Assembly (NCBI GenBank): GCA_030019205.1
Contig: JASEFH010000007.1
Location: 1-64,000 of the forward strand
Source of the DNA: Methanomicrobiales archaeon
GTDB lineage: Archaea > Halobacteriota > Methanomicrobia > Methanomicrobiales > JACTUA01
Direction of reading: 5' to 3'
DNA length: 64,000 bases
Shown here: positions 51,516-61,540 of the stretch, piece by piece
How positions within the stretch are numbered: the stretch's first letter is position 1
How the letters are laid out: the number at the start of each line of letters is the position of its first letter
Notes under the pieces: generated by a model
What the model was told of the DNA's origin: nothing
Seen by the model: only the letters and a program-made list of their open reading frames with translations
Database searches by the model: none
Made by a program: the position numbers and the translations under genes

Positions 51516-52205
51516 CTATCCGGAAATGAGTCCTGGCGCCCGGGCGATCAGGTCGGGGCCTTCGTTCGCGGGATTATTTACGGCTGGCGAGACCGGATAG
51601 GCCTCGAGTTCGTGAGAGGGATACGGCGCCAGCAGGCGCTCGAGTTCGTCCGGCTCGAGCGTCCCGCCCCGCATCCATGCGTCCTCGTTCTCCCGGGAGA
51701 GGATGACGGGCATCCGGTCGTGAATGGGTGCGATCAGGTCGTTTGCAGCCGTCGTGATGATGGTGAAGGTCTTTACCGGTTCTCCCCCGGCATCCCTCCA
51801 GATGTCGTACAGCCCGGCGAAGGCAAAGAGCGAGTGGTCTTTCCGGTCGATGTAGTAGGGGACTTTTCGGGACCCTGCCTGTTTCCATTCGTAGAATCCG
51901 GTCACCGGCACGAGGCAGCGGCGGCGTTTCAGCGGGGACCGGAACGCCGGTCTGTCGGCAAGCGTCTCGGCCCGGGCATTGATCATGCGGTAGCCGGCGC
52001 GGGCGTCCTTCGACCAGGAGGGGATGAGGCCCCACCGCATCGGGACGATCTCGCGCTCTGCGGGGTTCTCGGGGTCGCCGGCAACGACGGGGACGTCCTG
52101 GGAGGGGGCGATGTTGTAGCGGGGGCGGATCTCGAAGGGCGGTCTCTTCGCCCCGAACCGATCCTCGATGCCGACCGTGATCGCGATCGCGAACCTGCCG
52201 CACAT
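51516..52205 (-). CDS. SRAP/HMCES-type protein (abasic-site DNA-crosslinking)
   Basis: The 229-residue protein begins MCGRF; Cys2 becomes the N-terminal residue that crosslinks to abasic sites in single-stranded DNA. Other family motifs are RYNIAPSQDVPVV, MRWGLIPSW, INARAETLADRPAFRSPLKRRRCLVPVTGFYEWK, FAFAGLYDIW, TIITTAANDLIAPIHDRMPVIL. All conserved residues (Asn in NIAP, Glu in GFYEWK, His in IHDRMP) are present. It protects replication forks in bacteria (YedK) and eukaryotes (HMCES). Downstream of its stop is a repeat-free AT-rich stretch; it is a single gene. Confidence 0.92.
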   Translation of the reverse strand: MCGRFAIAITVGIEDRFGAKRPPFEIRPRYNIAPSQDVPVVAGDPENPAEREIVPMRWGLIPSWSKDARAGYRMINARAETLADRPAFRSPLKRRRCLVPVTGFYEWKQAGSRKVPYYIDRKDHSLFAFAGLYDIWRDAGGEPVKTFTIITTAANDLIAPIHDRMPVILSRENEDAWMRGGTLEPDELERLLAPYPSHELEAYPVSPAVNNPANEGPDLIARAPGLISG

Positions 52206-52912
52206 GCCGGTGCATTGGTGTGTACACGAATTTAATGGTTCCCGATTTCAAGAGTCTACCGAACACCGTCAACTCCTTATTCTGGATTCCACTCCCCGAT
52301 ATGTGATGGAGAGCAGGACATCCCGATTCGCCATCCTCACTCCTGTGTTATGACAGAGCCCCGGGGATGGTGCAAAGAACCCTTTTCTTCGGGGAAAGGG
52401 TTCAGGTCATGCCTCTTGCAGAAAATTTCGATCCCTGCTTCCCATATACAAGTCCTATCGCACTGATGGGGGGAGGGGGCGCACCCTCCCCCCAACCCCC
52501 CGCCATCACGATAGCCCGTTAAACTATGACGATCTGGATAGGATGACCTGCACGAGACGGACTCTCCCCCGATCGCCCCCACCCCTGCATGCGATAGGGC
52601 CTGTACCAGAGTGACGGGCATCCATTCCAGGAGAAGGGTTTCAGTTCGACCGGGGTCCGAATGCTCATGCATCCCCTCCGCCCTACCGTTTCTCTGACGA
52701 CACTGCTCCAAATATCCGGGCCCACCGTACGGGGAAAGAGCGGATCGAGAGGGATCCCCCTGCCGCCGGTTCCCTGCCGTGTTGGGGACCGTTATGCAAT
52801 CGCCCGCGATCCCCGCGGAATATCCTGTTCCACTCAAAGAGACTTCGAGGATCCCGTGGGCCGATGGGCGGCGGTATTTATGCCTGGAGACGAATCTCTA
52901 TGCAGTTGCAGA
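52206..52912. other. About 700 bp intergenic with repeat copy C and a partial copy
   Basis: The region holds inverted repeat copy C (52454-52515) and a second half-element ending GCATGCGATAGGGC near 52586-52599. No gene is supported. GGTATTTATG near 52873-52882 is a TATA candidate for the RNB gene. Confidence 0.5.
52454..52515. repeat. GC-rich intergenic inverted repeat, copy C
   Basis: CCTATCGCACTGATGGGGGG at the left and CCCCCCGCCATCACGATAG at the right pair as an imperfect inverted repeat. The core GGGGGGAGGGGGCGCACC meets CCCTCCCCCC. This is the copy with the best-preserved left end. Confidence 0.6.
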
Positions 52913-54385
52913 ATGCCTGCGAACGATATCGACCTGGAGGCCATCGCCCGGGACGCGATGGGCCGCTACGGCTTCCTGCCCGAGTTCCCCGAACCCGTCA
53001 TCCATGAGGTCGGCGCCCTCGATGCGCAGTTGCTGAACAGCCAGAACCACGGGCGGGACCTCCGCTCGCTCCTCTGGTCCTCGGTCGACAACATCGACTC
53101 CCTCGACCTCGACCAGCTGGAGTACTGCGAGCCGGGCCCGCACGGCGAGATCCTTGTCAGGGTCGCGATCGCCGATGTCGACCTCTTCATACCGAAGGGC
53201 TGCCCGACGGACCGCCATGCCGCCCACAACGGCACCTCGGTCTACACCGGCGTCCTGACCTTCCCCATGCTCCCCGACCGTCTCAGTAAAGGCATCTCCT
53301 CCCTCCTGCCCGCCCGGGACCGCAGTGCGGTCGTGATCGAGTACGCAGTCCTGCAGAACGGGGATGTCCGCAGCGGCGCCATCTACCGGGCGCTGGTGAA
53401 CAACAAGGCCAAGCTGGTCTACGAGGAGGTCGGGGCCTGGCTGGAAGGGTCCGGCCCGATGCCCGCCGCCGTTCGGGAGATCCCCGGGCTCGCAGAACAG
53501 CTCCTCCTCCAGGATACGGCCGCCCGCCGCATGCGGCGGCGACGCATGGAGCAGGGGGCCCTCGACCTCGAGACCATCGAGGCCGAACCGCGGATGGAGG
53601 ACGGTCGCGTGCGGGACCTCGTCATCCAGCGGGAGAACGCCGCCCGGCACCTGATCGAGGAGTTCATGATCGCCGCGAACGGCGTCATGGTCGCCCGCCT
53701 GGGGGCTGCCGGCGTCCCGATGATCCAGCGGGTCGTGCGCACCCCCAGGTACTGGGAGCGGATCGTGCAGAAGGCGGCGGAGTACGGCTGGACGCTTCCC
53801 GCGAGAGCGGACGTTCGGGCGCTCGCGAAGTTCCTCGACCACAGACGGGACGCCGATCCCGAACGGTTTCCGGATCTCTCCCTGACCATCGTCAAACTGC
53901 TGGGCCCCGGCGAGTACATGGCCCTCGGGCCCGACGAGGACCCGACGGGCCACTTCAGTCTCGCCGTCACCGACTACACCCACGCCACGGCCCCGAACCG
54001 CCGCTACGTGGACGTGATCAACCAGCGGCTGATCAAGGCGGTCCTGGACGATGCACCCCTCCCCTACACGGCCGGCGAACTGGCCGAACAGGCCGCCCGG
54101 CTCACCGGGCGGGAGAAGGCCTCCAAGAAGGTCGAGCGGTTCGTGCGCAAGGCGGCGGCCGCGGTGCTCCTCCGGGACCGCATCGGGGACGTCTTCGAGG
54201 GGCTGGTCACCGGCGCAGCCGAGAAGGGGACATACGTGCGCCTGATCGCGCCGCCCGTCGAAGGGAGGGTGGTGCGGGGCGAGCGCGGGCTGCAGGTGGG
54301 GGACAGGGTCCGCGTCCGCCTGCTCGGAACGGATCCCTGCAACGGCCACATCGACTTCGCCTGCGCCGGGAGGATGGCGGACTGA
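52913..54385 (+). CDS. RNB-domain (RNase II/R-like) ribonuclease
   Basis: The 490-residue protein has an RNB catalytic core. HGEILVRVAIADVDLFIPKGCPTDRHAAHNGTSVYTGVLTFPMLPDRLSKGISSLLPARDRSAVVIEYAVL matches the family's metal-binding and ISSLLP blocks. HLIEEFMIAANGVMVARLG and HFSLAVTDYTHATAPNRRYVDVINQRLIKAVL contain the conserved Y-x-H-x-T-(A/S)-P-(I/N)-R-R-Y-x-D segment. A C-terminal S1-like barrel (GDVFEGLVTGAAEKGTYVRLIAPPVEGRVVRG, VGDRVRVRLLG) binds RNA. N-terminal cold-shock domains are missing, so it is shorter than bacterial RNase II/R. ATG 52913 (MPANDIDLEAIARDAMG) follows a TATA-like GTATTTATG by about 35 bp; ATG 52880 is in frame. Such enzymes are unusual in archaea. Confidence 0.85.
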   Translation: MPANDIDLEAIARDAMGRYGFLPEFPEPVIHEVGALDAQLLNSQNHGRDLRSLLWSSVDNIDSLDLDQLEYCEPGPHGEILVRVAIADVDLFIPKGCPTDRHAAHNGTSVYTGVLTFPMLPDRLSKGISSLLPARDRSAVVIEYAVLQNGDVRSGAIYRALVNNKAKLVYEEVGAWLEGSGPMPAAVREIPGLAEQLLLQDTAARRMRRRRMEQGALDLETIEAEPRMEDGRVRDLVIQRENAARHLIEEFMIAANGVMVARLGAAGVPMIQRVVRTPRYWERIVQKAAEYGWTLPARADVRALAKFLDHRRDADPERFPDLSLTIVKLLGPGEYMALGPDEDPTGHFSLAVTDYTHATAPNRRYVDVINQRLIKAVLDDAPLPYTAGELAEQAARLTGREKASKKVERFVRKAAAAVLLRDRIGDVFEGLVTGAAEKGTYVRLIAPPVEGRVVRGERGLQVGDRVRVRLLGTDPCNGHIDFACAGRMAD

Positions 54386-55005
54386 CACTCATCGCGCGCT
54401 GGAGAAGGCAGGCAGGCCTTGCTGCAGGCTGCCAGACCGGAGCTACGCACCGTTTCCGGCGGACAATTCCCCCGGCGAACGGGCAGTGAGAAGCCGTCTG
54501 CCGCTGCTCCGGGCCGTCCCGACTCCGGAAACGCCCTTACCCCCAAGGGATGGCGATGCGGGAGCGTTCCTGCGATGCCCTGCAACTCCTTCTCGTTCAG
54601 ACTTCTGGCGATCGGTATGCCACTCCGTGATCAATCACACGGTTGCCCCCTGAGGAGCCGTTGCATGCAGGGCGGATCGCGGGGACGCGGACGATCCTGC
54701 AGCATCGCGGGCTGCAGGATCGGTGGCGGATGCATGCCCGCCTGACAGGGTTCCCCCCGCCGCTCGTGGAGCCGCGGAGGGGGGGTAGCGGGGGCGATGC
54801 AGACCTGCGAGAAGGGCTGGTTCCGCGAGGTCGAGATGACGCCGCAGGCGATGCGGGCGGAGTTTGCCTCCCGACGGGGAGACGATCCGTATCCACCTCG
54901 CGGGCCGCAGGCACCGGATACATGCCTGGTGACACTGCCGGGGAGCGCACGGACCGCTGATGCCGTTGCCCCGCCGGAGCCCGGCGGATCCCCTGCAGCC
55001 CTCGT
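54386..55005. other. Intergenic, possible gene remnant
   Basis: About 620 bp. Around 54797-54920 short peptide segments in different frames (WFREVEMTPQAMRAEFAS; then PDGETIRIHLAGRRHRIHAW one frame over) read like the end of a decayed gene, but I cannot name the family. Confidence 0.3.
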
Positions 55006-57594
55006 TCAGCGGAGGCAGTGCTGCTCCGCCGCCGGCAGCGTGAAGTGGAAGGTGGATCCCTTCCCGGGCTCGGACTCGACCCAGATCCGCCCGCCGTGCC
55101 GTTCGACGATCCGCCTGCAGAGAGCGAGCCCGATCCCGGTCCCCTCGTACCGATCCTGCCCGTGGAGCCGCTGGAAGACGACGAAGATGCGGTCGAAGTA
55201 CTGCGGCTCGATCCCGATCCCGTTGTCGGAAACCGAGAACCGCCACATCGTGCCCTCCCGCTCAGCCGCGATCCGCACCCGTGGCCGCTCCTCCGCTCTC
55301 CGGAACTTGATCGCGTTCTCGATCAGGTTCTGGAAGACCTGCCGCAGCTGGTGCGGATCGGCCAGCACAGTCGGGAGGGGGCTGCTGCTGATCTCCGCAC
55401 CGCTCTCCCCGATCGGGAATCGCAGATTCTCCAGGGCCTCCTCCAGCGGCTTCCCTGCGGGAATCGGCTCCAGAGGGCGGGCGCGGGTGCTCACCCGGGA
55501 GTACTCCAGCAGATCGGTGATCAGCGCCTGCATCCGCCGCCCGCCCTGCTCGATGAACCCGATGAACTCGTCGGCATCCGCATCCAGCTTCCCTCTGTAC
55601 CGCCGCGCCAGCAGGCGGGAGTAGCTCGTGATCGTCCGCAGGGGCTGCTGCAGGTCGTGGGAGGCGGCATACGCGAACCGCTCCAGGTCCTCGTTGGACC
55701 GGCGGAGCTCCGCCGCATACTGCTTCATCGCCTCTTCGGCCTGTTTGCGATCCCGCATGTCGATTCCGACCCCGATCTGGGTCTCGTCACGTAGGCGGAT
55801 GTTCGCCCAGGAGCTCGCCACGACGCTGCCGTCTTTTGCGGTCACCCGGAAGTCCCGCCACCCCGGTTCCAGGGACTGCATGAAGCGCGACACTTCCTGG
55901 CGGTACTCGGGATCGGGATAGCAGCACGCCATGAGCCCGCCATCGTCCGCATCCTCCTCGGACCAGCCCAGAACGCGCCGGAACTCCCGGTTGACCCGGA
56001 ACGACTGGAGGTGGGGATCGTAGATGGTGATCATCACGGGGATCGTGTCGATGATGCCCTGGAGGAGCTCGTGCCCTCGCATCAGCTCCTCCTCCGACCG
56101 CTTGCGGTCGGTCACGTCGGCGAGGGAGAGGACAAGTCCCCGCACCCGCCCGTCCGCCTCCCGGACGGGCACCAGGCTCCAGTCCCAGTAGGTCACGCCC
56201 CGTTCGGGCTGGTTCTCGTAGACGAACTGTCTGGCCCTGAACCGTACCGGCTCCCCCGATTCCCGCGCCCGCTCGAAGATCGCCTGGTTCTCGGCGTTCG
56301 GGAAGAGGTCGAAGTGGTTTTTCCCCAGCAGCTTCTCCTGCGAGTATCCGGAACCGGCGGCGTAGGCTGAGTTCACGCGGACGAACCGGAACTCTGGATC
56401 CAGGTAGGCCAGGTGGATCTCGGTGTTCTCCATGATCGTGTCGAGGAGGTCCCGTTCCTCTTTCAGAGACTGCACCAGGTCCCGGTTCGCCTCCAGAAGT
56501 TGCTGCAGCCGCTCTTCCGCCTCCTTCCTGTCGGTGATGTTGTGGGAGACGACGAGGGCGGAGGTGACGGTGCCGTCCGGGTTCCGGAACGGCACGAGGA
56601 TATGCTCCATCCAGCGGTCACCCGCGGCAGCGGGATACCGCACCTCCCGGCGGAGCGGCTCCCGTGTCGAGACAACCTTCTGCACGTCCTCCATGAAGGG
56701 CACCATCATCGCGGGATCGAGCCCGGCCTCCTGCCATGTCTTCCCGAGCACCTTCTCCGCCCGTACGCCGTGAGCAACTGCAGCCCGCCGGTTCATCCAG
56801 AGCCAGCGCCCGTCCTCGCTCCATATGCTGATGTGGTGGGGAAGGGTGGATACGACCGCGTCGATCAGCTCCTTCTGGTAGGCGAGTTCCTGGGTGAGAG
56901 TGGCAAGCGAGTCCGTATAGGCCTGGAGCTCTTCCGTCTGCCGCCGCAGCCGATCGTTCGCCGCGATCAGGCTGCGGTTGAACGCCTCCAGGTCGCGGCT
57001 GTTCTGCTGGACCTCCGCAAGCAGTCGATCGCGGGCGTGCTCCGCCTCACGCTGGGCGGTGACGTCCAGATTGATCCCGGCCCAGCGGACGATCCTTCCC
57101 CTGCTGTTCCGAATGGGGACGCCACGGCTCAGGATGGTGCGGTACTTGCCGTCTTTCCCAAGGATGCGGTACTCATAGTCCCAGAACTCCCCCTCCTGCA
57201 CGGTGCGGTTCCAGTCCCGCATGGTCGGCACCACGTCCTCCCAGGGAAGGCGGGCGGTCCAGCCGAACTGCCGCACATCCTCCAGGCTCATCCCGATCAG
57301 GTCCAGGAACGACGGGCTGACGTACTCCATTCCGCCGCTCTCGTCGGCTATCCAGATGCCGTAGGGTATCGACTCCCCAACCGCGCGGTAGATCGCCCCC
57401 TCGTCCCGCAGGGGGTGTCCACCCCTCTTTCCACGCTCTTTCGGGGAGGAGGGCTTACACCGCTCGTCCAGGGTATCGATCAGATCCTGCAATCGCGATC
57501 GCAATTCCGGATGGGCGTCGTCGGCTTTTTCGAGGATCTCGTGAAGCTGCTGTTTTACATCGGAAACCGTATGCTTCAGGTCTTCAGCATCCAT
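55006..57594 (-). CDS. Four-PAS sensor histidine kinase
   Basis: The 862-residue soluble kinase has an N-terminal helical region (1-60) followed by PAS 1 (about 65-185, [30 protein letters not shown]). A coiled coil (185-240) leads to PAS 2 (about 240-360, [20 protein letters not shown]), PAS 3 (about 385-495, [40 protein letters not shown]) and PAS 4 (about 510-615). HisKA follows with H646 in [12 protein letters not shown], then HATPase_c (750-860) with [27 protein letters not shown] and [18 protein letters not shown] instead of SHDLQE is a small variation in the H-box. No receiver domain or neighbouring regulator is present. The C-terminus EQHCLR extends slightly beyond the usual end. Confidence 0.9.
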   Translation of the reverse strand: MDAEDLKHTVSDVKQQLHEILEKADDAHPELRSRLQDLIDTLDERCKPSSPKERGKRGGHPLRDEGAIYRAVGESIPYGIWIADESGGMEYVSPSFLDLIGMSLEDVRQFGWTARLPWEDVVPTMRDWNRTVQEGEFWDYEYRILGKDGKYRTILSRGVPIRNSRGRIVRWAGINLDVTAQREAEHARDRLLAEVQQNSRDLEAFNRSLIAANDRLRRQTEELQAYTDSLATLTQELAYQKELIDAVVSTLPHHISIWSEDGRWLWMNRRAAVAHGVRAEKVLGKTWQEAGLDPAMMVPFMEDVQKVVSTREPLRREVRYPAAAGDRWMEHILVPFRNPDGTVTSALVVSHNITDRKEAEERLQQLLEANRDLVQSLKEERDLLDTIMENTEIHLAYLDPEFRFVRVNSAYAAGSGYSQEKLLGKNHFDLFPNAENQAIFERARESGEPVRFRARQFVYENQPERGVTYWDWSLVPVREADGRVRGLVLSLADVTDRKRSEEELMRGHELLQGIIDTIPVMITIYDPHLQSFRVNREFRRVLGWSEEDADDGGLMACCYPDPEYRQEVSRFMQSLEPGWRDFRVTAKDGSVVASSWANIRLRDETQIGVGIDMRDRKQAEEAMKQYAAELRRSNEDLERFAYAASHDLQQPLRTITSYSRLLARRYRGKLDADADEFIGFIEQGGRRMQALITDLLEYSRVSTRARPLEPIPAGKPLEEALENLRFPIGESGAEISSSPLPTVLADPHQLRQVFQNLIENAIKFRRAEERPRVRIAAEREGTMWRFSVSDNGIGIEPQYFDRIFVVFQRLHGQDRYEGTGIGLALCRRIVERHGGRIWVESEPGKGSTFHFTLPAAEQHCLR

Positions 57595-58255
57595 GCGATC
57601 GCTCCGAGACCTCCGGCAATACGAGATAGTTCAGTTCACCGGTGCATCAAATTTGTGTTTGGGGGATCCGCCCGTACCCGGGTGCAGCAGTCAGGACGGC
57701 AGGGCGCCCCGTTCGCCCTGCCCGCAGGACATTCGCAGGAGACGAAGGCGACAGCGTCCCCGTCCCTCGTCACCATCTCCCCCCTCTTCGCGATGGGGCA
57801 ACCGGGAGAATCGATCTCTCGCCGGCCGGGCAGAGAAATCTGGATTGCAGAGGGATCTGCCGCGGGCATGGACGACAAGGATCCATAGCGGAGCCGGGGG
57901 ATCCACCGCTTCCTATGCCTTCGGCGCGATGGAACCGAGCAGGGAAGATGCGGATATTCGAAGAAGCCGGGAGAGGTTGTGCGCACCCGCTCGTCGGGAT
58001 GCGTCCCCGCGTCCGGGAAGCTATCGCAGGCGGGGGTGAGGGCAAGCCCTCACCCCCGCCCTCCCCTGCGGGTTGTCGCACTGCAGGAGGATACCCCAAG
58101 GTGCGATGGCCTGCGCTGTCCTCCCGTGCCCTGATGCGGATCGAACCGTCTGACACCCAGGGGTCCTGCCGATCCTGAGAAGGGCCTGCCTGACCGCGCC
58201 GTGTGCAGCGGGCTGACGACAGGAGCGGCAGCGCGGCTCCGAAAAATGGGCGAAG
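57595..58255. other. Intergenic region with repeat copy D
   Basis: About 660 bp without a supported gene; it contains the inverted repeat element at 58020-58109. Confidence 0.45.
58020..58109. repeat. GC-rich intergenic inverted repeat, copy D
   Basis: The left end GCTATCGCAG and the right end GGTGCGATGG match the family termini. Inside is a perfect 15-bp hairpin: GGCGGGGGTGAGGGC and GCCCTCACCCCCGCC around AA (58029-58060). The element is longer than copies B and C because about 25 bp of extra sequence lies before the right end. Confidence 0.55.
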
Positions 58256-59119
58256 TCAACGGCCCATCGCAGTCACGGTGCGGTTGCCAGGCAGAGCGAG
58301 GGGCAGGTAGTCGGTGTTGTTCGGGGCCAGCGAGAACGGGTCGTCGCAGATGAAGTCGGCGTCGGCGTCCGCACAGGTCTGCGAGAATCCCGTGCCGTTG
58401 GGCGTGGCCCAGTAGTTGCCCCCGAATGCCCCGGCGCCCATGATGTTGCTGGCGTTGCTGAAGGTGGAGTTCCAGGTGTTCTCGAAGAACAGCGGTTCCC
58501 TGCCGCTGCCCTCTTCCGACCAGATGAAGAAGTTGTTCGTGTTGGTGAAGTTGTTGTCATAGAAGACGCTCCCCCCGCCGCTGAGCGAGGGGCCGATCAC
58601 CACGCCGACGGTATTGTTGACGATCTGGTTGGAGACGGCGATGAGGGTCGCGTCGGCGATGTCGATCCCGGCACCGTTCCCCTCCAGCCGGGAGCCGCGG
58701 ATGACCACCTGATAGGCCTCGGCGACGAACAGCCCGGCATAGTTGTTCAGGAGAGTCACGGTGGAGATGTTCATGCCGTCACAACCGGCGTAGATGCCGT
58801 ATACGCCGTCCCGCACCGTCACGTTCCGGATCGCCACGTCGGTGGATTCATTCCCGGGGTCCGTCGTGACGATCTCCGGCACCCGGATCCCGACCGAGCC
58901 GGACCGCCCGCTGATCGTATGGTTCTGCCCGTCCAGCACCACGCCTCCCGACTGTATGTCGATGCAGATGTCGCTTGGCCCGTTGGAGATGTTCCGCTCG
59001 AGGACGTAGGTGCCCGGTGCGTCGATCACCCCGCACTCGGTGACGGCAGTCTGGGCCGAAGCGGAGACGGCAATTGCCAGAATCAGAAAAATGCATAAAA
59101 CGACCAGATTTGTTCGCAT
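58256..59119 (-). CDS. NosD-like right-handed beta-helix surface protein
   Basis: The protein has 287 residues, with a signal peptide (NLVVLCIFLILAIAVSASA). It then follows the NosD/PbH1 pattern of the periplasmic copper-binding family: ITECG-type opening (TECGVIDAPGTYVLERNISNGPSDICIDIQSGGVVLDGQNHTISG), parallel beta-helix rungs (ISTVTLLNNYAGLFVAEAYQVVIRGSRLEGNGAGIDIADATLIAVSNQIVNNTVGVVIG), and the C-terminal block FGGNYWATPNGTGFSQTCADADADFICDDPFSLAPNNTDYLPL. The tail is typical of methanogen surface beta-helix proteins. There is no C-terminal anchor. A ribosome binding site (AAGGGGTTACC) and a TATA element (GTTTATTAG) precede the gene. A decayed relative lies just upstream. Confidence 0.85.
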   Translation of the reverse strand: MRTNLVVLCIFLILAIAVSASAQTAVTECGVIDAPGTYVLERNISNGPSDICIDIQSGGVVLDGQNHTISGRSGSVGIRVPEIVTTDPGNESTDVAIRNVTVRDGVYGIYAGCDGMNISTVTLLNNYAGLFVAEAYQVVIRGSRLEGNGAGIDIADATLIAVSNQIVNNTVGVVIGPSLSGGGSVFYDNNFTNTNNFFIWSEEGSGREPLFFENTWNSTFSNASNIMGAGAFGGNYWATPNGTGFSQTCADADADFICDDPFSLAPNNTDYLPLALPGNRTVTAMGR

Positions 59120-59389
59120 GGTAACCCCTTACGGAACGGTGTAATGGCAACCCTGACTAATAAACGTATGCCGCCTGCATAAGAACGCGAATCCTCAGGG
59201 GAATGAGTCTGAAATGGCCGTATTTATGAAATTTTTTCCAACAAGAGGATATGCCCGCTCGCAGGGATCCGTCAGGATTCATAGAGCGCGAGCGCGGATG
59301 GCGCATCTCTTTTGCTTCCGCCCGGAAGATTTTAAAAAGAGCTGCGGAGATGCCGCAGGAACAATTCCTGATCCTTCCCTTCACGGGGC

Positions 59390-60195
59390 CCGCGAGCGTG
59401 AAGTTGTCCATGTACCCCTCCCAGGTCGTACGCCCGGACGCATATGCCGTCTTGATCGGCGTCGAGACAGATCTCCGAGTATCCATCGTCTCCGGGGGAT
59501 GCCAGTAGTTCCCGCCGCTCCTCCTGCCGCCGACGATGTTTCTCGTCCGCGTAAGCATGGTGTTGCATGGCGTGGACTCGGGGATGCCCCGGGCATCCCG
59601 GTCGCCCGCATTCCGGGGATAGTCGTTCGCGATCGTGCCGCTTGTAGAATCCCACATCAGGATTCCCGGGTCGTTGTCCTTGATCTGGCTGACAAAGACG
59701 CTGCAGCCGGACAAGGGTTCGCAGAAGATGCCGAATTCGCTCCCTCGACGGTGCTGTCCCGCACAGCGATACCGCCGTCAGCGGCGATGGCGAACCGATT
59801 GTCCTGAAGCCTGCAACCGCTGATATCGATGCTTACGCAGAAGTGATGCCGATACCGCTCTCCCGGTCGGTCAGCGCCAGGTTGCGGACAACGGATCCGT
59901 CGGGGGTGTCCATGCCGCTGATCGAGATGCCTGTTCCCGTGCCGACGCCGTCCAGCGCATGCCCCCGCCCGCCGATCGTCGCAGCCGTCCGGACATCGAT
60001 GCACGAACCGCCGGCGTCTGGATCCACGTTCCGGGGATCGCGTTTCAGAACATGCGTTCCGGGCTGGTCGACCACCCTGCAGCCCGTGATGGGGGTCGCC
60101 TGCCCGGGACATATCGCAGGCTTCGCCGCACCGGGGACGACGGGAACGAAGCACACGAGAGAATTCCCATGACCATTCCTGCTGTTTGCATTCAA
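59390..60195 (-). pseudogene. Decayed NosD-like beta-helix gene
   Basis: On the minus strand the pieces are: a signal-peptide-like start near 60195 (NANSRNGHGNSLVCFVPVVPGAAKP), then ITGCRVVDQPGTHVLKRDP, GGSCIDVRTAATIGGRGHALDGVGTGTGISI and NLALTDRESGIGI to a stop near 59833. Another frame gives SIDISGCRLQDNRFAIAADGGIAVRDSTVEG. A third gives CSVFVSQIKDNDPGILMWDSTSGTI, NTMLTRTRNIVGGRRSGGNYW and, after a further shift, GYSEICLDADQDGICVRAYDLG. The order and the GGNYW...DADxDGIC end match the intact neighbour at 58256-59119. Three or more frameshifts make it a pseudogene, probably an old tandem duplicate. Confidence 0.7.
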
Positions 60196-60438
60196 AATCC
60201 CCTCCCCACGTGGCAATGTGCCATGGCATTTTCCGTTAATGAACGTGCGCAACGCTCTGCTGATGACGCAAAGCCCCTTTAAACCAGTGAAGAATATGCA
60301 ATGAACCGAAACGCAGCAGGAGCCCGATCTGACATAAAAAACCTCCAGGAATCCGCAATTGGCCGCCGATCCCCCTCCGTGGTGCCGCACGAGCCGTGGA
60401 TCCGGCGGGTAGCACCTGTCCCGAGGGTATTCCCCCAC

Positions 60439-61125
60439 CTACCGCCGCGCGAGACCGATGTAATAGAGGAGCTGCAGGATCGCGACGGCCGCTGCGCCCA
60501 CGTAGGTGAGGGCAGCCGCGTTCAGCATCGAGCGGGCTCCGATGCGGTCCTGCTCGTCCACGATCAGGTTGGCCTCGTCCAGCATCCGCAGAGCCCGCCG
60601 GCTGGCGTCGAGCTCCACGGGGATGGTCAGGACAGAGAAGATCACCACCAGGAGGAAGAACCCGATCCCGATCCAGAGCAGCCCCGCCACGCCGGCGATG
60701 ATGCCGAAGAAGATGAACAGGTACGCGAGGGTCGGGCTGAACCGCAGCGCCGGCACCAGAAGGTTGCGCACCCGCATCAGCCCCGAGCCCGCCTGGTACT
60801 GCTGGACGTGCCCGAGTTCGTGCGCCGTGACCGCCATCGACGCAATGGAGGGCTGGGCGGCCACCGGCTCGGAGAGGCGGACCACGTTGGCCCGGGGATC
60901 GAAGTGGTCGGAGAGCGCTCCGGGTGTGCGCTGCAGGGGAATGGCTTTCAGGGCCGTGCGGCTGAAGATCCGCTGGCCCACCTGGGCGCCGTTCAGGTTG
61001 GACCCGTTGCGGACGGTGGACCATCTGGCGTAGGTTCTCCGCAGGTAGAGCTGGACCCCGGCGGAGATCAGCAGCGTGGGTATCAGCACGAACAGGAAGT
61101 AGAGGGGATCGAGCCAGAAGACCAT
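60439..61125 (-). CDS. Zinc metallopeptidase, DUF232 (Zn_peptidase_2)
   Basis: The 228-residue membrane protein has an N-terminal span (LYFLFVLIPTLLISAGVQLYL) and a metal site AHELGHVQQY (H102, E103, H106) in ASMAVTAHELGHVQQYQAGSG. Further spans are LAYLFIFFGIIAGVAGLLWIGIGFFLLVVIFSVL and ALTYVGAAAVAILQLLYYIGL. VELDASRRALRMLD contains the third metal ligand (Glu/Asp) typical of PF04298. This family (YugP-like) cleaves membrane or envelope substrates that are not known. The start at 61125 has AAGGAGAAATCC upstream and a TATA-like TTTAAAAGG about 40 bp before it. All catalytic residues are present. Confidence 0.9.
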   Translation of the reverse strand: MVFWLDPLYFLFVLIPTLLISAGVQLYLRRTYARWSTVRNGSNLNGAQVGQRIFSRTALKAIPLQRTPGALSDHFDPRANVVRLSEPVAAQPSIASMAVTAHELGHVQQYQAGSGLMRVRNLLVPALRFSPTLAYLFIFFGIIAGVAGLLWIGIGFFLLVVIFSVLTIPVELDASRRALRMLDEANLIVDEQDRIGARSMLNAAALTYVGAAAVAILQLLYYIGLARR

Positions 61126-61540
61126 CGGATTTCTCCTTGCTTTCTCTGTGAGGCGGTTTGGCCTTTTAAAGGTTATGCCGGCTCTTTGCCGATGGAGCGA
61201 GCGAGAACAGGGCGGGACGCTCCCGGCAGGAGGGGGCAGCTGCCTCCCGTAGCCTTCGCGGCGGGATGTATTGTGGGGCGTGGCTGGAGCACGAATGCAT
61301 GTCTAACATCCCCTTCTTCTGCACAGAAGCTCAAAATCCCCTGGATCGATGCACGGTCCGTCGTATCGAGGCACCGGTCCTTATATACACCTTTGCAATA
61401 ACGTTTTTTATATAAGCCTTCTCCCGCTCTGCTGGCTCCCGTGCAGCATCTGCCCCAGCCCGGCAAGAGCTCCGTTTGTCCCCGGGTCAAGACTTCGGTG
61501 CGAAGAGGGCGGACACGAATGCAGTACGAGAGGTGTAACG
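61126..61540. promoter_or_regulatory. Divergent intergenic region with promoters
   Basis: The left side has the peptidase promoter (TTTAAAAGG near 61162, read on the minus strand). TTTATATAAG at 61407-61416 is a strong TATA element for the aquaporin gene, with an expected leader of about 100 nt. GAGAGGTG before 61541 is its ribosome binding site. Confidence 0.5.
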
